Source: Berberis thunbergii
Taxonomy: Eukaryota > Streptophyta > Magnoliopsida > Ranunculales > Berberidaceae
NCBI GenBank assembly: GCA_003290165.1
Contig: QNQO01000224.1
Span: forward strand, 124,001 to 188,000
Direction of reading: 5' to 3'
DNA: 64,000 nucleotides
Part shown: in pieces, positions 34,414 to 45,755 of the stretch
How positions within the stretch are numbered: the stretch's first letter is position 1
How the letters are laid out: the number at the start of each line of letters is the position of its first letter
Made by a program: the position numbers and the translations under genes
Notes under the pieces: model-generated
Databases searched by the model: none
What the model was told of the DNA's origin: nothing
Seen by the model: the letters and a program-made list of their open reading frames with translations, nothing else

Positions 34414-35781
34414 GCCTCTTTAAGAAGTTCATTACTGTATGAATGGTGGTGTGATATTGGTTATTGTTTTTACCATGCTTGTGTGGTCCGGATTGAAATA
34501 GAGCTAGGGGATCGCTGCAGAGCAGACCCTACTTGGGTCCGGTGCATCGAAAGCGTACAAGTAGAAAATATGAGTTATCTTTTTATTTGATATGTTGTAG
34601 TGCTTCTTGGCTTTAGTACCATATTTTTTCATTTGTTCTGAGACTTGGGATTCATTGACTATTATGAGAAATACAAATATATCGATTCATTCTTCATTAT
34701 CTGTTGCAAGCTAGTGTGTGCTATCTGGTATATTCTCTCAGTCTGCATCATCACCACCACTCTGCTGACTCTGCCACCACTAATAACTCCACCCCACCAC
34801 TACATTTTATCAAAGATTATGGCTCTATGTTATAATGCAGGAACCATATATATACCCATCATCACTGCAATAACCATCACACTGCCTGCTATGATTCCAT
34901 TACAATCACCACAGTGACAGCCACAAACCCAAATAACCAGCATCACCTTCACCATCACTTCAGGAACACCATCACAGTCACCACTAGCACAACAACACCA
35001 TATTACCACCACCACCATTACTCACGAGTGATGCCAATTTCATCATTACCATCACCTCCACCAGACGAATATTTCCACCACTATCATCCAAATAATTTGT
35101 TGTACTATCCCAACTTGACCAAACAAGGGAAAAATTGGTCTAAAAAATACTTTTGAATGGAAAGAATAGAATTAAAGAAAGTTTATACGTGTAGGTAAGT
35201 TCCCCATGTGGAAACATGAGGTCAAAGTGACAAAATATATTTGTTCCGACAGCATTCCATATATGCTTATCTGGAAATCGAGTTGGTTCATTTTTCTAAT
35301 ATCCATTCTACGAAATTTGTGGGTTTTTTTTTTGCATCTCTGACTGCAAACTTCCTATTCAAGAAATCTACATCAGGCTCAACCATGCTTTTTCAAGCAG
35401 CCCCAATTTTTTTTAATGAGCAATTAACAGTAAAAAAAAAGCTTACGGTTTATTTCTTACATAGTAGATGTTGAATCTCTACACCATGGTGCAAACAACC
35501 AGACTCGGATACCGAATTATTAACCAAAACACTTTCGAATTAGAATGCAATATTAATTGTAAGTTTGTTTCCTTTGGTTAATGAAATGAGAAATATTTGT
35601 TTCAAGGAACCGTTTGGAACCGTAGGAACCGAACCGTTGTAAACGGTTCGAGTTAGGTTCGGTTCCAACGTTCAAAATAGATGAACCGAACCGAATCGGA
35701 ACCGATAAAATGTTAAACGGTTCGAGTTAGGTTCCTCAAAATTTGGAACCGAACCGAACCGTGCCCACCCCTAGATATCTC

Positions 35782-36900
35782 CTTATACATAAGATCCCAT
35801 TAGCAAAATTTGTTATGATCAAATGAAATTTGATTTTGATGATGAAAATTTGTTAGTTTGAGCAGACCACTTTCTCCAGTTAAAAGTTAAAACAGCAACA
35901 GTAAAAAATGGTTGATATGAAACTAACACAGCTGTTTAGCAAGAAATGTGGAGGGGTAACATGGTCATAAGATTTCAAATACCACAGACAGATATGCAGG
36001 TACCCACAAGAAATCGCATCTACAGTTGGTGCTCTGTAAAATTTGAAGCAATGATTGGTAAATATTTTGCTAAGCTGGCTGTTTCCACTCACCACACCAA
36101 GCCAGACGATCCCGAATCGTGACGAGGAGGAGTCAGAGATATCAGCTAACTCCACGTGTCCCATATCATTACCACCACTGTAAATTTTTGAATGGCTATC
36201 TGATCTGCTGCTCCATGTGTCTGTTAACAGTCAATATAACCCACTATCAATGTGAAAATGACCTTTCCTTCATCTATGATTCGAAATCAACTCCTACAAA
36301 CATAGAGAATGATATTAGAATTTTGAACATAGCACCATGAATTACACCATTAACAACAAATTTGTTGATTTATAAGTTTTCCAGCATATGCTTAAGTCAA
36401 GCATGTAGCAGGTAGGGTTCAACAAATTACAAAACTAGGATGGAACCACGAAAAACCACCTCAACGAGTGAATAGGACATGAAAAACGTATACTCTTGCA
36501 TTCTGGCACCCGAGTTGATGAATTAATTATAAGCAGTGGAATTGGTTAATTAAGTTTGCATTCTTGATTCTCATGATTAGTTGAGAGACGTGTCTAGGAT
36601 GTTGATACACAAAAATCAGGTATAATAGTTGGTATTAATCATCAACTGAAGATGCGTTTTATGCATTCCTTCACAATCATATATCCAAATCACAGGTATT
36701 AAATGTTGAAAAGAGTATTTATTAGTCATAGAAATGTCGTTTCCAAGGGCAAAGTTTGGCCTTAACAACATCCCACTCACTATTCCACGTGGCAAAAGAA
36801 GAGCATGATTAGTTACTCTACTTCCTTTGTAGGATAGTAAACACCCCTAAAACCCTGGTATCAGAAATCCTTCCAAACAAGGCGCTAAAACAAGCAAGAG
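35782..36900. other. intergenic, upstream of the CLE gene
   Basis: I see no coding region or mobile element here. The last part (36840-36956) is pyrimidine-rich and would contain the CLE promoter and 5' UTR, with CTCTCTCCATCCATCTCTCT just before the ATG. Confidence 0.5.
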
Positions 36901-36956
36901 TGCTCAACTTCTCTGTCTCTACTCTCTCCATCCATCTCTCTGTTTTTCAATCTTTA

Positions 36957-37396
36957 ATGGCGATTAGAAGAATCAAGTTCTTCACCATTTTCATTATAAT
37001 GGCGTTTCTACTTCCATTAGTCCAAGCTTCTCGTTTCAGTAAGTTCCCCTTTCCGCCTCTTTCTCTTTGTCTTTCCCTGTATAACAAAACATGGTTTTGC
37101 TTTTCTTCTCAGGTTTCCAATCTGAAACACTTTTCACAGAACGCAGAACCTCACAGGTACGGAAATGGATCAAAACCCACTTCTCGGATCGAAGTTTATA
37201 TCTACTAAAATGTATGGGGTCTTAGCTTTACTCAGTTTTTTTTTTTTTTTGGGTTTTTTCATTTTTGTAGATTGGAAGCAGAGACTCAGCCGAAACCCAT
37301 ACTCCATCGTCTCATGGGGTTGAAGCAGAATCAGAAAGGCAAGTTCCCACCGGACCTGACCCTCTCCACCACAACTACATGCCTACAAAGCCATAG
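36957..37396 (+). CDS. CLE40: CLE signalling peptide precursor, CLE40-like
   Basis: This secreted peptide hormone precursor is read by receptor kinases of the CLAVATA1/ACR4 type in meristem control. Exons are 36957-37038, 37113-37156 and 37271-37396, with borders A|GTAAGT...CTCAG|GT and CAG|GTACGG...TGTAG|AT; they join in frame to 83 aa. Residues 1-25 are a signal peptide (RRIKFFTIFIIMAFLLPLVQ). A variable region follows, then the 12-residue CLE motif RQVPTGPDPLHH at the C-terminus, with a short tail NYMPTKP. Arabidopsis CLE40 has the same length class, a very similar motif (RQVPTGSDPLHH) and a short tail; CLV3 and CLE40 are the intron-containing members of the family. The gene looks intact. 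CLV3 is the alternative, but its motif is RTVPSGPDPLHH. Confidence 0.85.
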
Positions 37397-40162
37397 GAGG
37401 AGGAAAAAGAAGCTTCATCGTACAAAAACAGAGACCCTTTTGTGAGCACTAATGTGATTTTTCCAACTTAAGTTCTTTTGGATATTATGAATGCTAAGAG
37501 ATCTGTAAATGGCATAGTGTCAATAGACAAGAAAAGAGAAGGGGGGTGTGTTTGGTTGATTAATTTCATGTTCATTGGTAGGTTTTAATATATTTATGTC
37601 TACATTTTGTTGTTCGGGCTTACTCGTTATCTCTGCAATCCTTGACTGAATGAATATTCTTCTTATTCTGAGAGAATGAAAATAAAATTTGTTTCCACCT
37701 TTTGCAAAATTTTACAGGTATTTTTAGGATGAAAATTTTGATTCTGTGACTAATAGGTAGTCAAGGGAGGAGATGGAGAATTTGTTTGGGCCTTATCAAT
37801 CAAATGGGATGATATTCTTTGGGGCCCTCCTGTTGAAGATTAGTGCATTCGCACACAAAATGCCTGCATTTTGCAATTACTTTAACAAGGTGCATTAATG
37901 GTAAAAACAAAGAAATTCTGAGTTTACACTTCACATTGTGGGAGAGGAGTTCCATCTTTTCTCTTGAAATTGAGGAAATGATACTAGGAAGGAATATTTT
38001 TGCAACGGAAAACACGAAAAATCTAAAGAAGATGGTGGTCTTTTTTTTTAGCACTTACAAAATTCTTGCAAAATCCTTTGAAAGGGGTTAATGGAATGAG
38101 ATTCCATGCCACCTAATGTAGAGGTCTCGAGTTAAGTATAAACATAAATGAACTAGGGGAGTCATGGAAGGAAGATACGGAAACCAAGCACCTTGTTATC
38201 TATATTTATATATTGTATTAATGGTAAAGAGGCTTCTAAAAACAAGGCTGAACACCCCCGCATAGAATCTTCAAATGTGATTATTGAGTTGAGCATCAAG
38301 AGCTCTTCTAGAATGAAATCCTTGACAGCCCCTTTGCCAGAGAGTTATTTTGCAGGTAGTAGTCCAAGTGATCGGTTAACCAATGCATTAATTTCGTAAG
38401 CCAAGAGATAAAAAAAGATTATTGGAATTTCTTTTCTGCAAACTTGTGAAGATTAGTATCAAGTTAAAAAAAAAAAAAAAAAAAACAAATGACAAAGCAA
38501 TATGTAGGATACATTACCAAGTCCTAAGGATGGAGGTAGCAGCAATGGGGTGAGTGTATACAACTAATATGTTAAGTAGTTATTGGACTTAATTACTAGC
38601 TAAGTGTGATACTCAATAGGTGACATATTGGAACATTTTAAGAGTTTCATCTGGAAGATAACTTAGCATGGATGGAGGATGATAGGATGGATTGGCTGAG
38701 AAGGTCCAGAAGGAATACAATGTAGAAGAGAAAAAGCGTGGTAGTAAAAAGTAAAACAAATATATGATGAAAATTCTCCTGTACACTCTTGAAGAACATG
38801 TGGGGAATAATAAGCTTAGTTGCAGGAATAATGTATAGTTTATTATGCAAGAGTCCAGGTCCAAGAAAGACATGTCAGGAAGCAAACCCAGGATGATCCC
38901 CAACTGGAGTCGAACCACACTAGCACAATAACGGGTAGGCTTATGGAGAACTGGGTTTCAAATGATTTGGCCCTCAACTTTTTTATGCCAACCGCATGCA
39001 TGCATGCATCAAGTGACTTCAAAAACAGCCCAACCATAATATCAGGTCCAGGTCCAGGTCTTAAAGTTTGAACCAAGATCAGTTAGGCTTTCGTTTTCCA
39101 AAATATAAAGGGATTACGCTTCACAGACTGACTGTAAGGTTGTAGGTTATGTCATTTGTGCGCAACAGTGAGCACAATTTTGCTGTCGTACACTTTTTCT
39201 CTTAAAAATCAAATACATCATAGAGGATAATGTTTATTTATGACGAATCACTATTCAGCCCTAGTTCATATAACCCCCCATTAAGCGATGAGAGCCCCAC
39301 TTCCTTGTATTACAAAAATTTTGAGATCATTATTGTAGCCATCCAGGTTTATTTTTGGTGTTCCTTTGAGGACCCTAAATAAAGGGAATCTGGTGTTTAG
39401 GCTAGGCAATATGCCTTTAAATGCCCAATAACAACAAAACACCATAAATAAGTAGTCCCACTCCCACTCCCACTCCAGCAGATAAATAGGATTTGGATAC
39501 CACCAACCACACTTCACTATCTTAATCTCAAAAAGCTTTTGGGACTAGGAGTACAAATGACCTCAATGGAACAAGAAATAAAGAACAATAGTCAAGCACA
39601 TGAGCTAAAGATAATCTTGCCTTTATTGCTCTGCATTTGGTATAGTAAAAGAAGGAAGTGAAAGTTCAAAAAGCATATTATGTACCCTTCTCATCTAATC
39701 TTCTTTTCTTTAATCCTACCCACATTGCCTCTCATGAGTACCTCAGCTTTTAATATGTTGTACAGTGGAGAAGAATGACATTGTTTGTGCACATGCAAAT
39801 TAGAAAGAAGAAATTGACGTGAATAGAAAAGTCATTCTCTTGATACAAAGCTGTATTAAGATTATAGTCTGATTTAACATGGTATTGAAGAGGTGCTGAG
39901 TTCCATTTTTTTTCCAGGGCAATTGTTGAAGCATTTTCTAGTATTTTGCAGACAACTGCCATTGGGTTAATTCCTGGATTCGTTTATTGCTACCAACCAA
40001 ATAGGCAAATACTGATTTAATCCTTCTGCTTCACAGATTAGCACTTCTAATAGAGACACTTTTCCTTAGAAGCTCATGGAAGTGGTGTTTGCTGAAGTTT
40101 GTCTTGGATTTACTCACTGGTTTGGTTGGGGGGTTTGAGAAAATGGAGGAAATGATTATGTT
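37397..40162. other. intergenic, no gene recognised
   Basis: About 2.8 kb holding the CLE 3' UTR, a run of about 20 A residues (from 38467), GCAT-type microsatellite sequence near 38993-39009, and CCACTC repeats near 39450. No ORF resembles a known protein and no element ends were found before the copia target site at 40163. Confidence 0.5.
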
Positions 40163-40167
40163 TCCTC

Positions 40168-40440
40168 TATTGGGATTTAACCAACTATGTAATAAAAAAA
40201 GATAAAGGAAAAACAAGAGAGATTCTAATCTCTTGATAAAACTAGAACTCTGATGTGTAGAAAACTCACTTCATTCACCTATGATTGAAACCAAATAATA
40301 CATGGGTTTAAATAGGACTCACATGACCACTTAGTAAAAGACACATCTCTTAGTAAAAGACACTTAGTAATACTAAAAGACACATTGGAACACCAAAAGA
40401 CACAACTCTTCTAGAACTAGTCAAGATTGATTCTCTAACA
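40168..40440 (-). repeat. copia LTR (3' in element orientation)
   Basis: 273 bp. Its terminal TG (plus-strand) is TA here, the other LTR having TG. It contains five near-copies of TAGTAAAAGACAC between about 40334 and 40412. Confidence 0.9.
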
Positions 40441-40452
40441 TCCCTCCTTAAG

Positions 40453-43400
40453 CTAGACTATCACCATTCTAAGCTTCTTCTTCAACTTGTTGAATGTGTC
40501 GGTCTTCAAAGCTTTAGTGAAAATATCGGCAACTTGATCTTGAGATCTGCAAAATTTCACACTGATATGTCCCTCCTTAACCAAGTCTCGAATGAAATGA
40601 TATTTGATCCTTATATGCTTGCTTTTGCCATGAAAAACCAGATTCTTTGTAAGTAAAATAGTCGAACTGTTATCACAAAACAGTGTAGGAGAACTAACAG
40701 GTCCATGCTTGAGTTCACTCAAAACCCAAATCAACCAAAGTGTTTGACAAGATGCAAAAGCCAGTGAGACATATTCGGACTCGGTTGTAGAGAGATTCAC
40801 AATAGCTTGCTTTTTAGATGCCCATGAGATTGCGCCGGAACCAATATTAAAAACATATGCGAAAGTGTTTTTACTATCATCAACACTTCCTCCCCAATCA
40901 CTATCACAATAACCTACCAAACTTGGTTCTTCAATATTTGTGAATTGAATGCCTTCATGAATTGTTCCACTCACATACCTTAAGACTCTTTTTCCAGCTT
41001 CCCAATGATTTTGCCTAGGAGATTCCATGAATCTACTAAGCATACTCACCGCAAACATAAGATCGGGTCTAGTGGAAGTCAAGTACATAAGACTACCAAC
41101 AAGACTTCTATAAAGAGTTCCATCAACATGCCTATTGTATTCACATTTGCTTAGCTTCAAACCAGCCTCCATAGGTGTGCTAATTGGTAGTGCGTCCTCC
41201 ATTCTAAACTTTCTTAATAAATCTTTTGCACACTTCCGTTGAGTGATGATAATCCCATCTCTTTGTTGTTTAACTTCAATGCCCAAGAAATAATGGAGTA
41301 GTCCCATGTCGGTCATCTCGAACTCATTCATCATAGCTTTCTTGAAATCTTCATTCATACTTTAACAACTTCCGGTGAAGATTAAATCATCAACATATAA
41401 GCATACTATCAAAAACTCACCATGAGATCGTTCCTTGGTGTATAGAGTATGTTCAAATGGACATCTTTTAAAACCATTCTTCAAAAAATAGCCATCAATA
41501 CGACTATACCATGCCCTTGGTGCTTGTTTAAGCCCATATAAGGCTTTTTTCAAATGACATACTTTCTTTTCTTCTCCAATTTTCACATAACCAGGTGGTT
41601 GAGTTATATAAACTTCCTCCTCAAGAAAGCCATTCAAGAATGTTGATTTGACATCCATTTGATAGACTTTCCATTCTCTTTGAGATGCCAATGCAAGTAC
41701 TGTTCGAATTGTTTCAAGGCGAGCCACGGGTGCAAATACTTCTTGGAAATCAACACCATACTTTTGTTTGTAGCCTTTCACCACCAAGCGTGCTTTGTGC
41801 TTATCAACCTCGCCTTTTGAGTTCAATTTTGTTTTGTAAACCCACTTCACATCAAGGGTTTCTTGTCATTTGGGAGAGCAACAAGTTCCCAAGTCTTGTT
41901 TATTTGAATAATATCAATTTCATTATCCATTGCAAGCTTCCACTTCTCATCTTTAGAAGCCTCTTCAAACATAATTGGATCGGCATCAACAAACAAAGCA
42001 AAATTAACCAAATCATCATCCAAATTGCTACTTGTTTGTTCATAAAGATCTTGGATACTCCTTGTCTTCTTCGAAGGGGAACTTGAAGTTGAACTTGAAC
42101 TTGAAGATGAAGAGGGTGATGAAGTAGAATTGGGAGAAGAAGGTGGAACACCATCTTCTTCGGTTTCTTCAATTGGAGCTTCAATTTCTATGCAACTTGA
42201 ATTTTCTTTGGTTGCATTTTCTTTCCAATTCCAAGATTCTCCTTCATTGAACTTCACATCACGGCTTATAATGAGTTTCTTGGTGAGGGGATTATACAAC
42301 TTGTATGCCTTGGAACATTCACTATATCTAACAAAAATGCATTTCTCGGGCTTGTCATCTAGTTTCTTCCTTCTTTCATCCGGTACATGTGAATAGGCAA
42401 TGCTTCCGAAAATTCTCAAGTGATCAACACTTGGTTTGTGTCCGCTCCAAGCTTCTTGTGGGGTCTTGTCTTGCACACTTTTAGAAGAGGAACGATTCAA
42501 TAGATAAACAACACATGCTACCGCTTCCGCCCAAAAGGAATTTGGCAATCCCTTGGCCTTCAACATACTTTTAGCCAACTCCATAATTGTGCGATTTTTT
42601 CTTTCGGCGACTCCATTTTGTTGTGGGGTACCACGGACTGAAAATTGATGTCAAATACCATACTCTTTTAAGAAATCTCGAAGCCCATGATCAATATATT
42701 CTCCCCCTTGATCCGAGCGAAGAGTTTTCAATAGGAAACCACTTTGCTTTTCAACAAAAACCTTGAAATTTTTGAAACAACCATATACTTCCGGTTTTTG
42801 TTTTAGAAAGTATATCCAAGTCTTCCTACTATAGTTATCAATAAAGGTAACAAAATAATGATTACCGCCAACTGAAGTAGTATGCATTGCCCCACAAAGA
42901 TCGGTGTGCACAAGCTCAAGTGGCTTTGATGCTCTCCATGCCTTCCCACTAGGAAAAGAATTCCTACTATGCTTTCCCAAGACACATCCTTCACATACTG
43001 TATCTTGAAATTGAATTGTAGGCAAGCCCTCCACAAGATTCTTCTTGCCCATAAGAGATAGAGTTGTAAAACTCAAGTGACCATATCGATAATGCCATAG
43101 CCAAGACTTGTCTTGAATAGTATAGAAACAAGAATTAATGGTACTTTGGAAAGATAAAGGAAACATTTTGCTTTTGGTCATTCCCACCTTTCCAATAATA
43201 ACATCATTCGTATCTTTGATCTCACACAAAGCTCCCTTGAAATTTACTTCATACCCCTTCAAAAGAAGTTGCCCAACACTTAAGAGATTGTGCTTAAGGC
43301 CTAGAACATAAAATATATTTGAGATCCGCTTTATTCCTTGCTTGGTTTGGACAAGAATATCACCCCTTCCTTTGACTTGAAGCTTGTTGTCATCTCCGGT

Positions 43401-43567
43401 TCTAACTTCACTTTGAAATGTCTCATTTATCTCCACAAAAGGCCTTCTTGTTCTCGGTCATGTGGTTGCTACAACCACTATCCACGAACCACACATCTTC
43501 TAAGGAAGCTCCATGAACATTGCATGTAAGGAAAATATTGTCTTCTTCCTCCTCATGCATAAAATTG
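40453..43567 (-). pseudogene. copia pol (protease, integrase, RT, RNase H), few disruptions
   Basis: Protease has WFVDSGCSNHMTENKKAF (about 43490). Integrase (43040-42250) has CEGCVLGKHSRNSF, the D and E core (HTDLCGAM, DQGGEY) and RGTPQQNGVAERKNRTI. RT (41850-41000) has KWVYKTKLNSKGEVDKHKAR and the catalytic YVDDL. RNase H (40950-40460) ends with QDQVADIFTKAL. Breaks are few: a stop at the gag-protease junction (43567), a shift near 43436, a stop after KEYGI (42651), a shift near 41850 and a stop after FTGSC (41361). All catalytic motifs remain, so loss was recent. Confidence 0.88.
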
Positions 43568-43569
43568 GA

Positions 43570-44466
43570 TTATTTGTTGTCCTCCTTCATCTTCTTTCTA
43601 CAATATTTCTTGACATGGCCATACATATGACAACGATAGCATTGAATATTCGATAAGGAAGATCTTTCTCTCCCTTTTCCTCGATAAGATGAAGACTCAC
43701 CATCATAAGATTTCTCTTGTTCACCATAGCCTCTTCCTCTACCACGAGAAGTAGCTCTTCCACGACCTCTTCTTCTCAAGCCATCTTTAGAGGAATCTCT
43801 AAAGGAGACTTGCGTTTGAAAGGCTTGTTCAATAGAACTAGAATCATATTGCTTCATTCGTAGTTCATGGGATTGTAGTGATCCCAATAAACTCTCCACC
43901 GACAAAGAAGATAAATCCTTGGATTCTTCAATAGCAACAACACTAGACTCAAATTTTCGAGTCAAACTCCGAAGGATCTTTTCGACTATTCTTTGGTCTT
44001 CTGAATTCTCACCATTCAATCTCAATTGGTTGACAGTTGAGATAACCCGATTGAAGTATTTTTCAATAGTTTCGGACTCCTTCATTCTTAGTGTATCAAA
44101 CTTCCCTCGAAGAGTTTGTAGACGCACCATCTTGACTTTGTCATCTCCTTTGTATGAAGAATAAAGAATATCCCAAGCTTGTTTTGCCGTTGTGGCTACT
44201 GAAATTCTGTCCAGAATTGCTTCATCTACTGTTTGCATAATAAAATACTTGGCTTTGTAGTCTTTCTTGCGGTTAGACTTCAACTCAGCCAAGTTTTGTG
44301 CATTAAGAGTTGTTTCATCTTCGGGCTCTTGGAAACCAATCTCTACGATCTCCAATAGGTCTTGTGAACCAAATAGGGCCATCATCTTCATTCTCCAATG
44401 ATTGTAGTTTTTACTGGTAAGAAAAGAAAGTGGAGGTTGGACGGAATTGTTGTTGTTGGATGCCAT
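43570..44466 (-). CDS. copia gag
   Basis: 298 aa from ATG at 44466 (MASNNNNSVQPPLSFLTSKN). The UBN2-type gag domain follows (YNHWRMKMMALFGSQDLLEI, AKQAWDILYSSYKGDDKVKM, IEKYFNRVISTVNQLRLNGE). Then come an Arg/Gly-rich stretch and a zinc knuckle CYRCHMYGHVKKYC (C-x2-C-x4-H-x4-C). It forms the virus-like particle core of the element. The ORF is intact and ends in a stop 3 bp before the sequence leading to protease, where related elements read on. Confidence 0.85.
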   Translation of the reverse strand: MASNNNNSVQPPLSFLTSKNYNHWRMKMMALFGSQDLLEIVEIGFQEPEDETTLNAQNLAELKSNRKKDYKAKYFIMQTVDEAILDRISVATTAKQAWDILYSSYKGDDKVKMVRLQTLRGKFDTLRMKESETIEKYFNRVISTVNQLRLNGENSEDQRIVEKILRSLTRKFESSVVAIEESKDLSSLSVESLLGSLQSHELRMKQYDSSSIEQAFQTQVSFRDSSKDGLRRRGRGRATSRGRGRGYGEQEKSYDGESSSYRGKGRERSSLSNIQCYRCHMYGHVKKYCRKKMKEDNK

Positions 44467-44496
44467 GGTTCTCTCAACTAGGCTTGGATACCAATT

Positions 44497-44770
44497 TGTT
44501 GGGATTTAACCAACTATGTGAAAAAAAAGAAGATAAGGAAAAATAAGAGAGATTGTAATCTCTTGATAAAACTAGAACTCTGATGTGTAGAAAACTCACT
44601 TCATTCACCTATGATTGAAACCAAATAATGCATGGGTTTAAATAGGACTCACATGACCACTTAGTAAAAGACACATCTCTTAGTAAAAGACACTTAGTAA
44701 TACTAAAAGACACATTGGAACACCAAAAGACACAACTCTTCTAGAACTAGTCAAAATTAATTCTCTAACA
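44497..44770 (-). repeat. copia LTR (5' in element orientation)
   Basis: 274 bp with TG...CA ends, nearly identical to the LTR at 40168. It carries the same TAGTAAAAGACAC repeats. Confidence 0.9.
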
Positions 44771-44775
44771 TCCTC

Positions 44776-45443
44776 ATCATTATGCCAATCACTTTGGATC
44801 AATTCTAGGATACTTAGTCACTTGTTAATGACCAGTCTTTCTGACATCCAGGAACATGTCTTATAAATGAAATACATCGACTCATGATACACGTTGCAGG
44901 ACTGGCCAAAAGTTACATTATCAAAGTTCAGTGACATATTTCGAGGACACTGAATATTAGCACTCATATGAAGAAACACGTAACAATTTGAGTGAGGGCT
45001 AGGGTTCACTAGACACTCCTCCCAAAACCTGAACATAAACAAAAAGAAATTTCGGGTCTGTTGTAATCCAGGGTTTAGCTTAACTTGGGAAAACTATGTA
45101 CCAACTGTAGTAGACTTGCATCATCACCACTCCGGTCAAACTCTTGTGGTTCATGCATTTCATTCTTGCAACAACAAGGATCACCTATTTTATGCTTTCA
45201 CTTGCTTCTTGCTTCAGCTACACAACTTATTTACACGACAGGCAAAACATATTTTGCTGAAAAATGTTTTCTTTTCCTAACACTTTCTAGAAACGAGTGA
45301 ACCATTTTATCCTGAAAGAAATAAATTGTTCAGGCTCACAGTGCACATGTACGAGTTTATCACTATTCCATTGGCAAATTGATCGAATCATCTTCATTCT
45401 GTCCAAAATCTCCCCTTAAATCATGTCTTGGACATTCGTGTAT
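44776..45443. other. intergenic between copia and MITE
   Basis: No coding region, repeat or RNA gene recognised. Confidence 0.5.
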
Positions 45444-45752
45444 CACTACACCAAATTGGCACTTTTGTAATAACTCTAAAAACAGTATCACTTTTGAGAT
45501 GTTACAATCTACTAAACAATTTTAAGTCAAAACTAAATTTAGTCTAAAAATAAAAAACAGTAACACAAAAAAAATGATACAATAAGTTGGATCACCATGA
45601 ATAGTATCACTTTTATAACCATACTCTTCATGGTGATACAATTATTGTATCATTTTGTTTGTGAAAATGTGTAAAATTGTTAGGTAAATTGTTACACTTC
45701 AAAAGTGATATTGTTTTTTTGGTTATTACAAAAATGTCAATTTAGTGTAGTG
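45444..45752. mobile_element. foldback CACTA-type MITE, TSD TAT
   Basis: The 309-bp element begins CACTACACCAAATTGGCAC and ends GTCAATTTAGTGTAGTG. The 3-bp duplication TAT lies at 45441-45443 and 45753-45755. Most of the left half pairs with the right half (for example AGTATCACTTTTGAGATGTT with its near-complement at about 45690-45715), so the whole element can form one long hairpin. It has no coding capacity. Confidence 0.88.
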
Positions 45753-45755
45753 TAT

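Larger units (their letters stand above)
32299..35773. mobile_element. hAT-like element with a chimeric captured gene
   Basis: This 3475-bp element starts TAGGGGTGGGCAAACGGGTC and ends CCGTGCCCACCCCTA. It is flanked by a perfect 8-bp duplication GATATCTC (32291-32298 and 35774-35781). Its ends and GGTTCGGTTCC-type subterminal arrays match the element at 17304. It has no transposase. Its centre holds a spliced gene made from at least two host genes (33592-34413), preceded by a leader-like region with CCCTAA repeats (32519) and followed by a CAT/CAC-rich tract (34740-35100). Confidence 0.92.
40168..44770 (-). mobile_element. Ty1/copia element with both LTRs
   Basis: This 4603-bp element has LTRs at 40168-40440 and 44497-44770 and a perfect 5-bp duplication TCCTC (40163-40167 and 44771-44775). 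A primer binding site like TTGGTATCCAAGCC lies next to the 5' LTR on the minus strand (44483-44496). Coding order on minus is gag, protease, integrase, RT, RNase H, as in Ty1/copia, probably the Tork lineage. LTRs differ at about ten positions by eye, mostly in an A-rich stretch, so it is younger than the chromovirus. Confidence 0.93.

Noticed and set aside
34741..35156. His/Thr-rich frames in the hAT element
   Set aside because: CAT/CAC-rich simple sequence downstream of the chimeric gene's stop; no domain.
37800..38091. Overlapping 82-84-codon frames on both strands
   Set aside because: Both frames lack any recognisable motif and have no splice or promoter context.
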